64,000 nt of DNA from Rothia halotolerans (lineage in GTDB: Bacteria > Actinomycetota > Actinomycetes > Actinomycetales > Micrococcaceae): NCBI RefSeq assembly GCF_004136635.1, contig NZ_NOIU01000003.1, positions 248,001 to 312,000 of the forward strand, in the 5' to 3' direction. The position numbers and the translations under genes are program-made. Below, piece after piece: positions 36,536-45,097 of this stretch; position 1 is the stretch's first letter; every line of letters starts with the position of its first letter. Below the pieces are notes generated by a model. The model saw nothing but the letters and a program-made list of their open reading frames with translations, searched no databases and had not been told where the DNA came from.

Positions 36536-37642
36536 GTGACTGACTCTCTGGATGCACTCGACCGGCTGCCCCTCCGCGACGATCTGCGCGGGCGCTCGCC
36601 CTACGGCGCGCCCATGATCGACGTGCCCTACGCGCTGAACGTCAACGAGAACACGCATCCGATGCCGCCCGAGGTGGCCGAGGCCATCGCCGAGGGCGTG
36701 CGGGAGGCCGCCACGGGGCTCAACCGGTATCCGGACCGCGACTTCCGCGAGCTGCGCGCCGCCCTCGCCGAGTACCTCGGCCACGGACTGGCCGAGGAGA
36801 ACCTCTGGGCCGCCAACGGCTCCAACGAGATCCTGCAGCAGATCCTCCAGGCCTTCGGCGGCCCCGGCCGCAGCGTCCTGAGCTTCATGCCCACCTACTC
36901 CATGTACCCCCTGCTCGCGCTCGGCACCAACACCGAGTACGTCGCGGGGGAGCGCGCGGCGGACTACTCGCTCGACGCCGCCCGCGCCGCAGAGCAGGTG
37001 CGCGAGCACCGCCCGGCGGTGACCATCCTGTGCTCGCCGAACAACCCCACCGGCACGGCCCTCGGACTCGACGTCATCGAGGCCGTGTACGAGGCCGCCT
37101 CCGAGTTCAACGGCATGGTGGTGGTGGACGAGGCCTACGCGGAGTTCGCCCGGGATCCCGAGGACACCGCGCTGAACCTGCTCGCCGGGCGCGAGCGGCT
37201 CATCGTCTCCCGCACCATGAGCAAGGCCTTCGCCCTGGCGGGCGCCCGCGTCGGCTACTTCGCCGCCGCGCCCGCCGTGGTCGACGCCGTGACCCTCGTC
37301 CGGCTGCCCTACCACCTCTCCGCGATCACCCAGGCGACGGCGCTGGCCGCCCTGCGGCACCGCGAGGGACTGCTGGCCAACGTCGAGGACATCCGCCGCC
37401 AGCGGGACCGGATCGTCGCGCGCCTGACCGAGCTGGGGCTGGAGCCGGCGTCGTCGGACTCCAACTTCGTCTTCTTCGGGGGCGTGGGGGACAGCCACGG
37501 GCTGTGGGAGGACCTCCTGGCCGACGGCGTCCTGATCCGCGACGTCGGCATCGCCGGCCGGCTGCGCGTGACGGCCGGCACCCAGGAGGAGACCGCTGCC
37601 TTCCTCGACAGCCTCGAGAAGCACCTCGACGACCGCCGCTGA
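36536..37642 (+). CDS. hisC: Histidinol-phosphate aminotransferase
   Basis: PLP enzyme of fold type I converting imidazole-acetol phosphate and glutamate to histidinol phosphate; 368 aa. Lys230 in SRTMSKAFALAGARVGY binds PLP; NPTGT and VDEAYAEF supply other cofactor contacts. N-terminal NVNENTHP is typical. The start is GTG 36536, fixed by the -10 element. It is the first gene of the his cluster here: hisD, often found just before hisC in related bacteria, is not present upstream. Confidence 0.95.
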   Translation: MTDSLDALDRLPLRDDLRGRSPYGAPMIDVPYALNVNENTHPMPPEVAEAIAEGVREAATGLNRYPDRDFRELRAALAEYLGHGLAEENLWAANGSNEILQQILQAFGGPGRSVLSFMPTYSMYPLLALGTNTEYVAGERAADYSLDAARAAEQVREHRPAVTILCSPNNPTGTALGLDVIEAVYEAASEFNGMVVVDEAYAEFARDPEDTALNLLAGRERLIVSRTMSKAFALAGARVGYFAAAPAVVDAVTLVRLPYHLSAITQATALAALRHREGLLANVEDIRRQRDRIVARLTELGLEPASSDSNFVFFGGVGDSHGLWEDLLADGVLIRDVGIAGRLRVTAGTQEETAAFLDSLEKHLDDRR

Positions 37643-37690
37643 ACCGCCGCCACCGCGCCACCGCCTAAGCGCCACCGCCTAAGGAGCCAC

Positions 37691-38305
37691 ATGCCCACCA
37701 CCGCCGACGGCCGCCGGGCCTCCCTGACCCGGCAGACCAGCGAATCCTCGGTCAGCGTCTCGATCGACCTCGACGGCACCGGCCGCTCGTCGATCGACAC
37801 CAGCGTGCCGTTCTACGACCACATGCTCACCGCGCTGTCCAAGCACTCCCTGATCGACATGGACATCCAGTGCAGCGGGGACACCCACATCGACGTCCAC
37901 CACACCGTGGAGGACACGGCGATCGTCATCGGCGAGGCGCTGCGCGAGGCCCTGGGCGACAAGCGCGGCATCCGCCGGTTCGGGCAAGCCGCCGTGCCGC
38001 TGGACGAGGCGCTGGCCCGCGCCGTCGTCGACATCTCCGGGCGGCCCTACCTGGTGCACTCCGGGGAGCCCGCCGGCTACGAGTTCCACCTGATCGGCGG
38101 CCACTTCACCGGCTCCATGGTGCGGCACGTGCTGGAGGCCATCGCCTACCACGCCGGGATCTGTCTGCACATCGAGCTGGTCTCCGGGCGGGACCCGCAC
38201 CACATCGCCGAGGCCCAGTTCAAGGCGCTCGCCCGGGCGCTGCGCGAGGCCGTGGAGCCCGACCCCCGGGTGGACGGCGTCCCCTCCACGAAGGGTGCCC
38301 TCTGA
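37691..38305 (+). CDS. hisB: Imidazoleglycerol-phosphate dehydratase
   Basis: Mn-dependent dehydratase of histidine synthesis, 204 aa, monofunctional (no HAD phosphatase domain as in E. coli HisB). The two metal-binding His clusters are evident: [10 protein letters not shown] and [10 protein letters not shown], with [12 protein letters not shown] earlier. ATG 37691 follows AAGGAG. The stop overlaps the hisH ATG (TGATG). Confidence 0.96.
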   Translation: MPTTADGRRASLTRQTSESSVSVSIDLDGTGRSSIDTSVPFYDHMLTALSKHSLIDMDIQCSGDTHIDVHHTVEDTAIVIGEALREALGDKRGIRRFGQAAVPLDEALARAVVDISGRPYLVHSGEPAGYEFHLIGGHFTGSMVRHVLEAIAYHAGICLHIELVSGRDPHHIAEAQFKALARALREAVEPDPRVDGVPSTKGAL

Positions 38306-39105
38306 TGGCCGGGACGACGACGGACGCCTCGAGGAGGGGTGGAACGGCGGAGGACGGGGCCGCCGAGCGGCGGCCCGCCGTGACCGTCCTCGACTACGGC
38401 GCGGGCAACGTCCGCTCGGCCGTGCGGGCGCTCGAGGCGGCCGGCGCCGACGTCGTGCTCTCCCGCCGCGAGGCCGACGTCATGGACGCCGACGGCCTCG
38501 TGGTCCCGGGCGTCGGGGCGTTCGACGCCGTGATGAAGGCGCTGCGCGCGGTCGACGCGCCCCGGATGATCGGGCGCCGCATCGCCGGCGGTCGTCCCGT
38601 GCTGGGCATCTGCGTCGGTCTGCAGGTCTTCTTCGAGCGCGGCGTCGAGCACAGCATCGCCTCGGAGGGGCTGGGGGAGTGGCCCGGGACCGTCGAGAAG
38701 CTGCCGGCCGCGGTGACGCCCCACATGGGCTGGAACACCGTCGAGCCGCCCGAGGGGTCGGTGCTGTTCCGCGGGATCGAGGACGAGCGGTTCTACTTCG
38801 TGCACTCCTACGGCGTGCAGACCTGGGACTTCGACCAGAGCATCGAGGTCATGGCCCCGCCGAGGGTCACGTGGTCCGAGCACGGCGCACGCTTCATCGC
38901 GGCGGTCGAGAACGGCCCGCTGAGCGCGACCCAGTTCCACCCCGAGAAGTCCTCGGCGGCGGGCCTGCGCCTGCTGCGGAACTGGATCGAGGCGCTGCCC
39001 CGCACCGGGCGGCTGGCCACCGGCTCCGGACCGGCGAGGACCGAGCCGGGCGAGCCGGCGCCGGGAGCCCCGCAGGACCCCGCCCCCGAGGAGGGAGCCG
39101 CGTGA
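38305..39105 (+). CDS. hisH: Imidazole glycerol phosphate synthase subunit HisH
   Basis: Glutaminase subunit that feeds ammonia to HisF; 266 aa. Class-I amidotransferase triad Cys103 (GICVGLQ), His212 and Glu214 (FHPEKSS) is intact. There is an N-terminal extension of about 24 residues and a Pro/Ala-rich C-terminal tail of about 35 residues beyond the usual end. The partner hisF is not in this window. The stop overlaps the GTG of the next small gene. Confidence 0.95.
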   Translation: MAGTTTDASRRGGTAEDGAAERRPAVTVLDYGAGNVRSAVRALEAAGADVVLSRREADVMDADGLVVPGVGAFDAVMKALRAVDAPRMIGRRIAGGRPVLGICVGLQVFFERGVEHSIASEGLGEWPGTVEKLPAAVTPHMGWNTVEPPEGSVLFRGIEDERFYFVHSYGVQTWDFDQSIEVMAPPRVTWSEHGARFIAAVENGPLSATQFHPEKSSAAGLRLLRNWIEALPRTGRLATGSGPARTEPGEPAPGAPQDPAPEEGAA

Positions 39106-39269
39106 GCCCCTTCGTCTCGGGACTGCTGCTCATGGTGGTCGGCGCGTTCTTCGCCGGCGGCGCCATCTCCTTCAACCGCCAGAAGCTGCCGGTCGTGGTG
39201 CAGGTGATCCTGTGGGTCATCGCCGTCGGCCTGTTCGCCTACGGGGCGTACGTGCTGACCCTGGCCTGA
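39102..39269 (+). CDS. 55-residue two-helix membrane protein in the his operon
   Basis: Short gene starting at GTG 39102, overlapping the hisH stop by four bases (GTGA). Two hydrophobic helices span about 5-22 and 30-52, separated by the basic turn FNRQKLP. It is easy to miss by length cut-offs, but the overlap, codon use and membrane pattern support it. Similar small membrane proteins sit between hisH and hisA in related Micrococcales as I recall; no function is known. Confidence 0.75.
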   Translation: MSPFVSGLLLMVVGAFFAGGAISFNRQKLPVVVQVILWVIAVGLFAYGAYVLTLA

Positions 39270-39371
39270 CCGGCCGGCGCCCTCCCCGGTCGGCTCCGAC
39301 CGGGCGGCCTCGGCCGCACCGCTCTCCCGACCGCCCCTCCCGCAAGACCCACCGAAAGATCGAGGAACCCC

Positions 39372-40115
39372 ATGCCCCACTCCGCAGAACGCCTGGAACT
39401 GCTGCCCGCCGTCGACGTCGTGGACGGCCAGGCCGTGCGCCTGGTCCAGGGCGAGGCCGGCTCCGAGACCGGCTACGGCGATCCCGTCGAGGCCGCCCTG
39501 GCCTGGCAGGAGGCGGGCGCGGAATGGCTGCACCTGGTCGACCTGGACGCGGCCTTCGGGCGCGGCGACAACGTCGAGGTGCTCTCCCGGGTCTCCGACG
39601 CGCTGGACATCAGGATCGAGATGTCCGGGGGGATCCGCGACGACGAGTCCCTGGCCCGCGCGCTGAGCCTGCGCCCCCACCGCATCAACCTGGGCACCGC
39701 CGCCCTGGAGAACCCCGAGTGGACCCGCCGGGTCATCGCCGAGCACGGCGACCTGATCGCCGTGGGGCTGGACGTACGGGGGACCACCCTCGCCGCCCGC
39801 GGCTGGACCCAGGAGGGCGGCGACCTCTGGGAGGTGCTCGAGCGGCTCAACGCGGACGGCTGCGCGCGCTACGTGGTCACCGACGTCACCAAGGACGGGA
39901 CGCTGCAGGGCCCCAACACCGAGCTGCTGGCCGAGGTCGCGCGGCGCACCGACAAGCCCGTGGTGGCCTCCGGCGGGGTCTCCAGCCTGGATGACATCCG
40001 GGCGCTGCGGGCCATGGTGCCGCACGGCGTCGAGGGCGCGATCGTGGGCAAGGCGCTCTACGCCGACAAGTTCACCCTGCCCGAGGCCCTGGAGATCGCG
40101 GGACGGCCCGAGTAG
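39372..40115 (+). CDS. priA: Phosphoribosyl isomerase A (HisA/PriA)
   Basis: 247-aa (beta/alpha)8 barrel isomerising ProFAR in histidine synthesis. In actinobacteria lacking TrpF the same protein also isomerises PRA in tryptophan synthesis; whether a separate trpF exists cannot be seen here. Candidate catalytic aspartates are Asp15 (LPAVDVVDG), Asp134 (VGLDVRG) and Asp175 (VTKDGT). ATG 39372 follows GAGGAA. The SseB-like gene starts two bases after its stop. Confidence 0.94.
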   Translation: MPHSAERLELLPAVDVVDGQAVRLVQGEAGSETGYGDPVEAALAWQEAGAEWLHLVDLDAAFGRGDNVEVLSRVSDALDIRIEMSGGIRDDESLARALSLRPHRINLGTAALENPEWTRRVIAEHGDLIAVGLDVRGTTLAARGWTQEGGDLWEVLERLNADGCARYVVTDVTKDGTLQGPNTELLAEVARRTDKPVVASGGVSSLDDIRALRAMVPHGVEGAIVGKALYADKFTLPEALEIAGRPE

Positions 40116-40117
40116 CC

Positions 40118-40972
40118 GTGTCCGAGCCGCGCGAACTCCCCGCCCACATCCAGGCCCAGCTCGCCAGCGCGGGCCGGGAGACCGACACCGGCGGCCAGCC
40201 CTGGGAGGGCCGTGACCTGGGCGAGGGCACCTCCCACACCCACGGCTACCCGGACGACGACGGGCGCACCCCGGCCCCCGTGGCCGAGGCGCTGGAGAAG
40301 TTCGCGCGGGCGGAGCTGCCGGAGGAGGGCGTCGTCGCGGCGCTCGCCGGCACGCGGCTCTTCGCCCCGATCCTGGCGGAGGTCTCCCGCACCGAGCTGA
40401 CCGAGGACGGGCTCGTCTCCGACAAGGAGGCGGACATGTCCCTGGTGAGCATCAGCGCGCCGGACGGGCGCAAGGCGCTGCCGGTCTTCACCCGCGTCGA
40501 CGCCCTGACGGACTGGCACCCGCAGGCCCGGCCCGTGGCCGCCGACGCGCGGAAGACGGCGCTCGCCGCGGTCGAGGACGGGAACCAGCTGATGGTGGTG
40601 AACCCGGGAGCCGAGCTGACCTTCGTGCTGCGCCGCCCGGCCCTGTGGGCCCTGGCCAAGGGCGAGCAGTGGCTGCCCTCCTACTCCGACCCCCGCGTTC
40701 AGGCCGCGCTGGAGGCCTGCGCCGCGGCGGATCCGCTCATCGCCTCGGTGGGCATGACCCCCGGGCGCGGGGTGGCCAGCCGGGACGCCGAGGGCCGGAT
40801 GCTGCCGGGCGGAGGCCCGGGGCCCGAGCTGAGCATCGAGCTCGGCGTGCGGCCGGGTCTGGACCGCGCGGCGCTGGACGCGGCGGTGACGGCGTTCCAG
40901 GAGCGGCTGCGGGCCGACGACGTCGTCGCGGAGCGGGTGGACTCGATGGAGCTGCGGCTGAGGCCGGCCTGA
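40118..40972 (+). CDS. SseB family protein
   Basis: Soluble 284-aa protein with an SseB N-terminal-type domain at about 60-190 (RLFAPILAE, ALPVFTRVDALTDWHP, NPGAELTFVLRRPALWAL). Such genes conventionally follow priA in Micrococcales. Function unknown; enhanced-serine-sensitivity links come from E. coli SseB and may not apply. The start is GTG 40118, coupled to priA. It ends at the palindromic terminator shared with the DUF1844 gene. Confidence 0.82.
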   Translation: MSEPRELPAHIQAQLASAGRETDTGGQPWEGRDLGEGTSHTHGYPDDDGRTPAPVAEALEKFARAELPEEGVVAALAGTRLFAPILAEVSRTELTEDGLVSDKEADMSLVSISAPDGRKALPVFTRVDALTDWHPQARPVAADARKTALAAVEDGNQLMVVNPGAELTFVLRRPALWALAKGEQWLPSYSDPRVQAALEACAAADPLIASVGMTPGRGVASRDAEGRMLPGGGPGPELSIELGVRPGLDRAALDAAVTAFQERLRADDVVAERVDSMELRLRPA

Positions 40973-41002
40973 GGCCCCGGCGCTCATCGGGCCGCCGGCG
41001 AA

Positions 41003-41044
41003 CGCAAGGACCCGCCCCTCCTCGAGGAGGGGCGGGTCCTTGCG
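41003..41044. terminator. Perfect 42-bp palindrome, bidirectional terminator
   Basis: Each 21-base arm is the exact reverse complement of the other (left arm starts CGCAAGGACC, centre CTCGAG). It lies between the convergent SseB-like and DUF1844 genes. Confidence 0.9.
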
Positions 41045-41061
41045 CTCTCGGGGGACCGGCG

Positions 41062-41532
41062 TCAGTAGACGGGGCCGGTGAACTTCTCGCCGGGGCCCTT
41101 GCCCCGCTCGTCGGGGACCGCGGAGCCCTCGCGGAAGGCAAGCTGCAGCGAGCGCAGGCCGTCGCGCAGCGGTCCCGCGTGCTGCGAGCCGATCTCGGGC
41201 GCGGCGGCGGTGATGAGGCCGGCCAGGGCGGTGATCAGCTTGCGGGCCTCGTCGAGGTCCTTGACCTGCTCGGCGTCCTGCTCCGCGGCCAGGCCGCACT
41301 TCACGGCGGCCGCGCTCATCAGGTGGACGGCCGTGGTGGTGATGACCTCCACCGCCGGGACGTCGGCGATGTCGCGCAGCTGGGCGTCGACGGCGGCCTG
41401 GGCCTCGCGGGAGGCCTGCTCGGGGGTGAGGCCCTCGCTCGCCGGCGAGGCGTCGGCCGGGTCGAACGCCTGCGCGGGATCCGCCGGGTCGAAGCGGTAC
41501 GTGTTGTGGTCCTCTGACGGGGTATTGCTCAT
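41062..41532 (-). CDS. DUF1844 protein
   Basis: 156-aa soluble acidic protein of the DUF1844 family. The conserved core is at about 55-120 (VEVITTTAVHLMSAAAVKCGL, DLDEARKLITALAGLI). ATG 41532 is preferred to ATG 41541 because GGGAGG is correctly spaced only for the inner codon. It flanks the infC operon, as is common in actinobacteria. Function unknown. Confidence 0.88.
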   Translation of the reverse strand: MSNTPSEDHNTYRFDPADPAQAFDPADASPASEGLTPEQASREAQAAVDAQLRDIADVPAVEVITTTAVHLMSAAAVKCGLAAEQDAEQVKDLDEARKLITALAGLITAAAPEIGSQHAGPLRDGLRSLQLAFREGSAVPDERGKGPGEKFTGPVY

Positions 41533-41704
41533 AACCGCCATCCTCCCACATCCGCGCCGGGGCCGGATCCGGGCCCGAGGCAGGGCGCGACGCCGTGCGC
41601 GGCGGGCCGACGCCCCGGCCCGGGAGTGCGCTCATCGCGGTCCAGGGCGGGCGCCCGCAGCGATCGGGGAACGCCTCCGCGGCAGTTCGAGGGCTCACAT
41701 CGCC

Positions 41705-41733
41705 TTCACCGGCGGCCCCGGCCATGCTATGGT
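41705..41733 (+). promoter_or_regulatory. infC operon promoter
   Basis: TTCACC (41705-41710), 17 bases, TATGGT (41728-41733). A start near 41740 gives a leader of about 205 nt. The upstream part of this 414-bp gap (41533-41704) shows no gene. Confidence 0.6.
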
Positions 41734-41739
41734 GTATGG

Positions 41740-41946
41740 AGTCTCAAGCGGAGCCTTCGTTACAGAAGCTCCCACCCGCGCCGGCCTCTTCGGCCGCCGG
41801 GTCGTCGCCGCGGCACGCGGCACCCCGTCAGGGGTGTCTCCGTCGAGCCGGGGGAGCGCCTTCGCCTGTGACTGGGCGGAGGCTTTTTTCATGCCCTCGC
41901 CGCAGAGATTTTGTACGGGGAAACCCAACGATGACAGGAGCATCAC
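41740..41946 (+). ncRNA. Structured infC-rpmI-rplT mRNA leader
   Basis: Leader containing several stems, among them CACCCC-gtca-GGGGTG at 41821-41836 and GGCC-tctt-cGGCC-type pairs, ending in an intrinsic terminator about 55 bases before infC. The layout is that of the L20 or infC leaders that control this operon in other bacteria by premature termination. Which ligand acts (L20, IF3 or another) cannot be told from sequence. Confidence 0.6.
41858..41889 (+). terminator. T-tailed attenuator upstream of infC
   Basis: GCCTTCGCC (41858-41866) pairs with GGCGGAGGC (41875-41883) through one wobble, directly followed by six T residues. It is one of the few textbook intrinsic terminators in the window and lies inside the leader, not after a gene. 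Confidence 0.85.
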
Positions 41947-42663
41947 ATTAGCGATCCACGCATCAACGACCGTATCCGCGTCCCGGAGGTCCGTCTGGTC
42001 GGCCCCGGCGGTGAACAGGTCGGGATTGTCCGCGTAGAGGACGCCCTGCGTCTGGCGCGCGAGTCGGATCTTGATCTGGTGGAGGTGGCCCCTTCCGCCA
42101 AGCCGCCGGTGTGCAAGCTCATGGACTTCGGGAAGTACAAGTACGAGGCCGCCGTCAAGGCGCGCGAGTCCCGCAAGAACCAGACCAACACGGTCCTCAA
42201 GGAGGTCCGTTTCCGTCTCAAGATCGACAGCCACGACTACGAGACGAAGGTCGGCCACGCGAAGCGGTTCCTCGCCGCCGGAGACAAGGTCAAGGCGATG
42301 ATCCAGTTCCGCGGCCGCGAGCAGCAGCGCCCCGCCATGGGCGTGCGCCTGCTCGAGAAGCTGGCCGAGGACGTCGCCGAGGTCGGGACGGTCGAGTCCA
42401 GCCCGCGCCAGGACGGTCGCAACATGGTGATGGTCATCGGCCCCGTGCGCAACAAGGCCGAGGCACGGGCGGAGGCCCGCCGCGAGCAGCAGCGCAACGA
42501 GCAGTCCGGCGGTCGCAGCAAGGGCCGGGAGCGGGTCGACACCAGCTCCGCGGAGCCCGTGACCAACAGCATGGCCGACGCCATGCCGGACGAGCTCAAG
42601 CAGCAGTCGAGCGAGCAGGCGGCCCCGTCGCCCCAGCCTCCGAAGCCAGGTCCGGCCCAGTAG
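41947..42663 (+). CDS. infC: Translation initiation factor IF-3, AUU start
   Basis: IF3 checks the start codon and initiator tRNA on the 30S subunit; 238 aa. From the ATT codon at 41947 the product begins [19 protein letters not shown], the normal IF3 N-terminus. AGGAG at 41936-41940 is six bases upstream and an in-frame TGA at 41932 blocks any earlier start. The first ordinary start codon is GTG 42079, which would delete 44 conserved residues. AUU initiation is the classic device for IF3 self-regulation in E. coli. The N domain, helical linker ([17 protein letters not shown]) and C domain are complete; a Ser/Gln/Pro-rich tail of about 50 residues follows. Confidence 0.93.
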   Translation: MSDPRINDRIRVPEVRLVGPGGEQVGIVRVEDALRLARESDLDLVEVAPSAKPPVCKLMDFGKYKYEAAVKARESRKNQTNTVLKEVRFRLKIDSHDYETKVGHAKRFLAAGDKVKAMIQFRGREQQRPAMGVRLLEKLAEDVAEVGTVESSPRQDGRNMVMVIGPVRNKAEARAEARREQQRNEQSGGRSKGRERVDTSSAEPVTNSMADAMPDELKQQSSEQAAPSPQPPKPGPAQ

Positions 42664-42819
42664 GGTCCGGCCCGACGAGGCCAGCGCCGCCGCGGTGCAC
42701 CGGTTCGGTCCGGACCGCGGCGGGGCGCCACGAACAGCAGCGGCTCGAACGGCCGTTGCACGAACACCCGGCCATGCCCGAGGCGGGCGGGGGAAGAACA
42801 CGTTAGGAGAACGGCAGAC

Positions 42820-43014
42820 ATGCCGAAGCACAAGTCTCACTCTGGTGCCAAGAAGCGCTTCAAGCTCACCGGGACCGGCAAGGTCAAGCGTCAGCAGGCC
42901 AACCGCCGTCACTACCTGGAGCACAAGTCCTCCCGGCTGACCCGCCGTCTCGCCTCCGACCAGATCGTCGAGGGCGGCCAGGCCAAGGTCATCAAGAAGA
43001 TGCTGGCCAAGTAG
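42820..43014 (+). CDS. rpmI: 50S ribosomal protein L35
   Basis: Basic 64-aa ribosomal protein with the family start [15 protein letters not shown] and the segment [14 protein letters not shown] 42820 follows TTAGGAG. Second gene of the infC operon, 156 bp after infC. Length and spacing are normal. Confidence 0.98.
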   Translation: MPKHKSHSGAKKRFKLTGTGKVKRQQANRRHYLEHKSSRLTRRLASDQIVEGGQAKVIKKMLAK

Positions 43015-43105
43015 GCCCACCCCTCTTCCGGCGGCCCGTCCGCCGAACACCCGAAGGATTGCAGGTCTCGCAGGTGCGCGACCTCGAGAAGTTAGGAGCA
43101 CACAC

Positions 43106-43489
43106 GTGGCACGTGTGAAGCGGGCGGTCAACGCCCACAAGAAGCGTCGTACAACCATGGACCGCGCGTCCGGCTACCGCGGACAGCGTTCGCGCCTGTA
43201 CCGGAAGGCGAAGGAGCAGGTCACCCACTCGCTCGTCTACAGCTACGACCACCGCCGCAAGAAGAAGGGCGACTTCCGCCGCCTGTGGATCCAGCGCATC
43301 AACGCTGCCGCCCGCGCCGAGGGCCTGACCTACAACCGCTTCATCCAGGGCCTCAAGGCCGCTGAGGTCGAGGTCGACCGCCGCATGCTGGCGGAGCTGG
43401 CCGTCAACGACGCCACCGCCTTCCGCGCGCTGGTCGAGATCGCCAAGCAGAACCTCCCCGAGGACACCTCCGCTCCGAAGGCCGCCTGA
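43106..43489 (+). CDS. rplT: 50S ribosomal protein L20
   Basis: 127-aa 23S rRNA-binding protein essential for early 50S assembly, and the autogenous repressor of this operon in several bacteria. Starts [14 protein letters not shown] at GTG 43106 behind TTAGGAG; contains [17 protein letters not shown] and the C-terminal domain with [21 protein letters not shown]. The operon ends with a strong hairpin just after it. Confidence 0.98.
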   Translation: MARVKRAVNAHKKRRTTMDRASGYRGQRSRLYRKAKEQVTHSLVYSYDHRRKKKGDFRRLWIQRINAAARAEGLTYNRFIQGLKAAEVEVDRRMLAELAVNDATAFRALVEIAKQNLPEDTSAPKAA

Positions 43490-43511
43490 GCAGGGCCCCC
43501 CGACGCAGCGC

Positions 43512-43559
43512 ACGACGGCGCCGCCGCACCCTCTTCCGCGGGTGAGGCGGCGCCGTCGT
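43512..43559 (+). terminator. rplT terminator
   Basis: Perfect 14-bp stem ACGACGGCGCCGCC / GGCGGCGCCGTCGT with an inner CACC/GGTG pair. No T-run. Confidence 0.85.
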
Positions 43560-43591
43560 CGTACCATCGTCCCGCGCCCCGGCCCGTCGGG

Positions 43592-43597
43592 TAGTCT
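43592..43597 (+). promoter_or_regulatory. -10 element of the rRNA methyltransferase gene, leaderless
   Basis: TAGTCT six bases before GTG 43604, with no ribosome site between. Confidence 0.5.
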
Positions 43598-43603
43598 TGC
43601 GCC

Positions 43604-44524
43604 GTGTCTACCTACGAATTGCTCTCCCGCGAGCGGACCCTGACCAACCCGACCGCCGACCGCGTCAAGGACGTCGCCTCGCTGTCCCGTTCCCGGCAGC
43701 GGTCCAAGCGCGGGCTCTTCCTGGTGGAGGGGCCTCAGGCCGTGCGCGAGGCCCTCGCGGCCCACGCCGAGCACCCGCTCCTGGACGCCCTCTACGTCAC
43801 CGAGGCGGCGCTGGAGCGGCACCCCGACCTCGCCGAGGGCATCGGCGAGGCGGCCGGGAGCCGGGCCCCGGGGGAGGGCCGCCGGGTCTTCGCCCGCCTG
43901 GTCAGCGACGAGGTGCTCGAGGCGATGTCCGACGCCCTGACGCCCCAGGGCGTGCTGGCCGTGGCGCACGCCGCCAGCGTCCTGAGTCCCGGCCCCTGGG
44001 GCGATGATCCCTCCCCGCGGCTCGTCGCGGCCATGGTCCGCGTGCAGGACCCCGGCAACGCAGGCACGCTCATCCGGGCCGCTGACGCCGCCGGCGCGGA
44101 CGCCGTCGTCTCCTCCTCCGGCAGCGTGGACGTGCTCGGCCCCAAGACCGTCCGCTCCACGGCGGGCTCGCTCTTCCACCTGCCCGTCAGCGCCGGCCTG
44201 CACCTCAAGGAGTGCGCCCGAGAGGCCCGCGAGGCCGGCCTGCAGATCCTGGCGGCCGACGGCTACGGCGACCACGACCTCGACGACCTCGCCGACGCCG
44301 CCGCCCGTGCCGAGGGCCCCGTGCCGTCGCAGGGCGTGGACCTGCGCCGCCCGACGCTGTGGCTCTTCGGCAACGAGGCCCGCGGCCTGACCGGCGCCGA
44401 GAAGTCGCTGGCCGACGCGCGCGTCGCCGTGCCCGTCTACGGCCGGGCCGAGTCGCTGAACGTCGGCACCGCCGCCACCGTGTGCCTCTACGCCAGCGCC
44501 CGCGCCCAGCGCGGCGGCCGGTGA
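43604..44524 (+). CDS. TrmH/SpoU family rRNA or tRNA 2'-O-methyltransferase
   Basis: Knotted SPOUT methyltransferase of 306 aa. An N-terminal substrate-binding domain (about 20-120, SRQRSKRGLFLVEGPQAV) is followed by the SPOUT core with RVQDPGNAGTLIRAADAAG (motif 1), LWLFGNEARGL (motif 2) and SLNVGTAATVCLYA (motif 3). In many bacteria this type sits between rplT and pheS. GTG 43604 fits the -10 spacing. The stop overlaps the Nudix gene start (GTGA). Substrate not determinable. Confidence 0.92.
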   Translation: MSTYELLSRERTLTNPTADRVKDVASLSRSRQRSKRGLFLVEGPQAVREALAAHAEHPLLDALYVTEAALERHPDLAEGIGEAAGSRAPGEGRRVFARLVSDEVLEAMSDALTPQGVLAVAHAASVLSPGPWGDDPSPRLVAAMVRVQDPGNAGTLIRAADAAGADAVVSSSGSVDVLGPKTVRSTAGSLFHLPVSAGLHLKECAREAREAGLQILAADGYGDHDLDDLADAAARAEGPVPSQGVDLRRPTLWLFGNEARGLTGAEKSLADARVAVPVYGRAESLNVGTAATVCLYASARAQRGGR

Positions 44525-44988
44525 GCGCGGTGGCCGAGCCCGCCCGGTACCCCGTCCAAGTGGTCGGAGCGGCCCTGATCGACGACGCCGCCCGCCTCCT
44601 GGTGGCCCGCCGCTCCTACCCGGCGGCCCTGGAGGGGCTGTGGGAGTTCCCCGGCGGAAAGGTCGAGCCGGGGGAGGGATGCCGCGACGCGCTGCGGCGC
44701 GAGCTCGTGGAGGAGCTGGGCGTCGGGATCGAGGTCGGCGAGGAGCTCGCCGGCCCGCATCCTCAGGGCTGGCCCCTGGGCGAGCGGGCGGCGATGCGCG
44801 TCTACACCGCCCGGCTAGCCTCCGGCGTCCCGCGCGCGGGCGAGGACCACTCCGAGCTGCGCTGGATGGACCTCTCCGCCGGCGAGGCGCTGCTGAGCCT
44901 GGACTGGATCCCGGCGGACCTGCCGATCGTGCGGGCGCTGCTGGGCCGAGTGGGCGGGCAGGCCAGAGCAGCCCGTTCCATCCCCTAG
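44521..44988 (+). CDS. Nudix hydrolase, MutT-like
   Basis: 155-aa NUDIX pyrophosphatase. The Nudix box is perfect: Gly46-x5-Glu52-x7-Arg60-Glu61-x2-Glu64-Glu65-x-Gly67 (GKVEPGE, RELVEELGV). WEFPGGK and the C-terminal EDHSELRW suit 8-oxo-dGTP-type sanitising enzymes, but the substrate is inferred. GTG 44521 overlaps the upstream stop by four bases. Confidence 0.92.
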   Translation: MSAVAEPARYPVQVVGAALIDDAARLLVARRSYPAALEGLWEFPGGKVEPGEGCRDALRRELVEELGVGIEVGEELAGPHPQGWPLGERAAMRVYTARLASGVPRAGEDHSELRWMDLSAGEALLSLDWIPADLPIVRALLGRVGGQARAARSIP

Positions 44989-44991
44989 AAT
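44986..44991 (+). promoter_or_regulatory. pheS -10 element
   Basis: TAGAAT at the very end of the Nudix gene. If used, transcription begins near 44998, giving a G+C-rich leader of about 100 nt before pheS. An ATG at 44996 in the pheS frame lies only four bases from the box. Confidence 0.4.
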
Positions 44992-45097
44992 GGACATGCT
45001 CTTCCGGGGGCGCCGGCCGGCCGTGGCCGTGCCGGGCGCCGGGACGCACCCCGCCCGCGGCGAGCCCACCGAATCCGATCCGAGAGATGAGTTGTTC

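Noticed and set aside
41736-41951. A leader peptide reading from ATG 41736 in the infC leader
   Set aside because: The ATG lies at or before the predicted transcription start and has no ribosome site. The frame has no run of codons for one amino acid and simply overlaps infC.
42079-42663. infC starting at GTG 42079
   Set aside because: It would remove the first 44 conserved IF3 residues; the ATT at 41947 has correct homology and a ribosome site.
44992-45097. A T-box or Phe-codon attenuator before pheS
   Set aside because: No T-box sequence, no Phe codon cluster and no terminator with a T-run in the interval.
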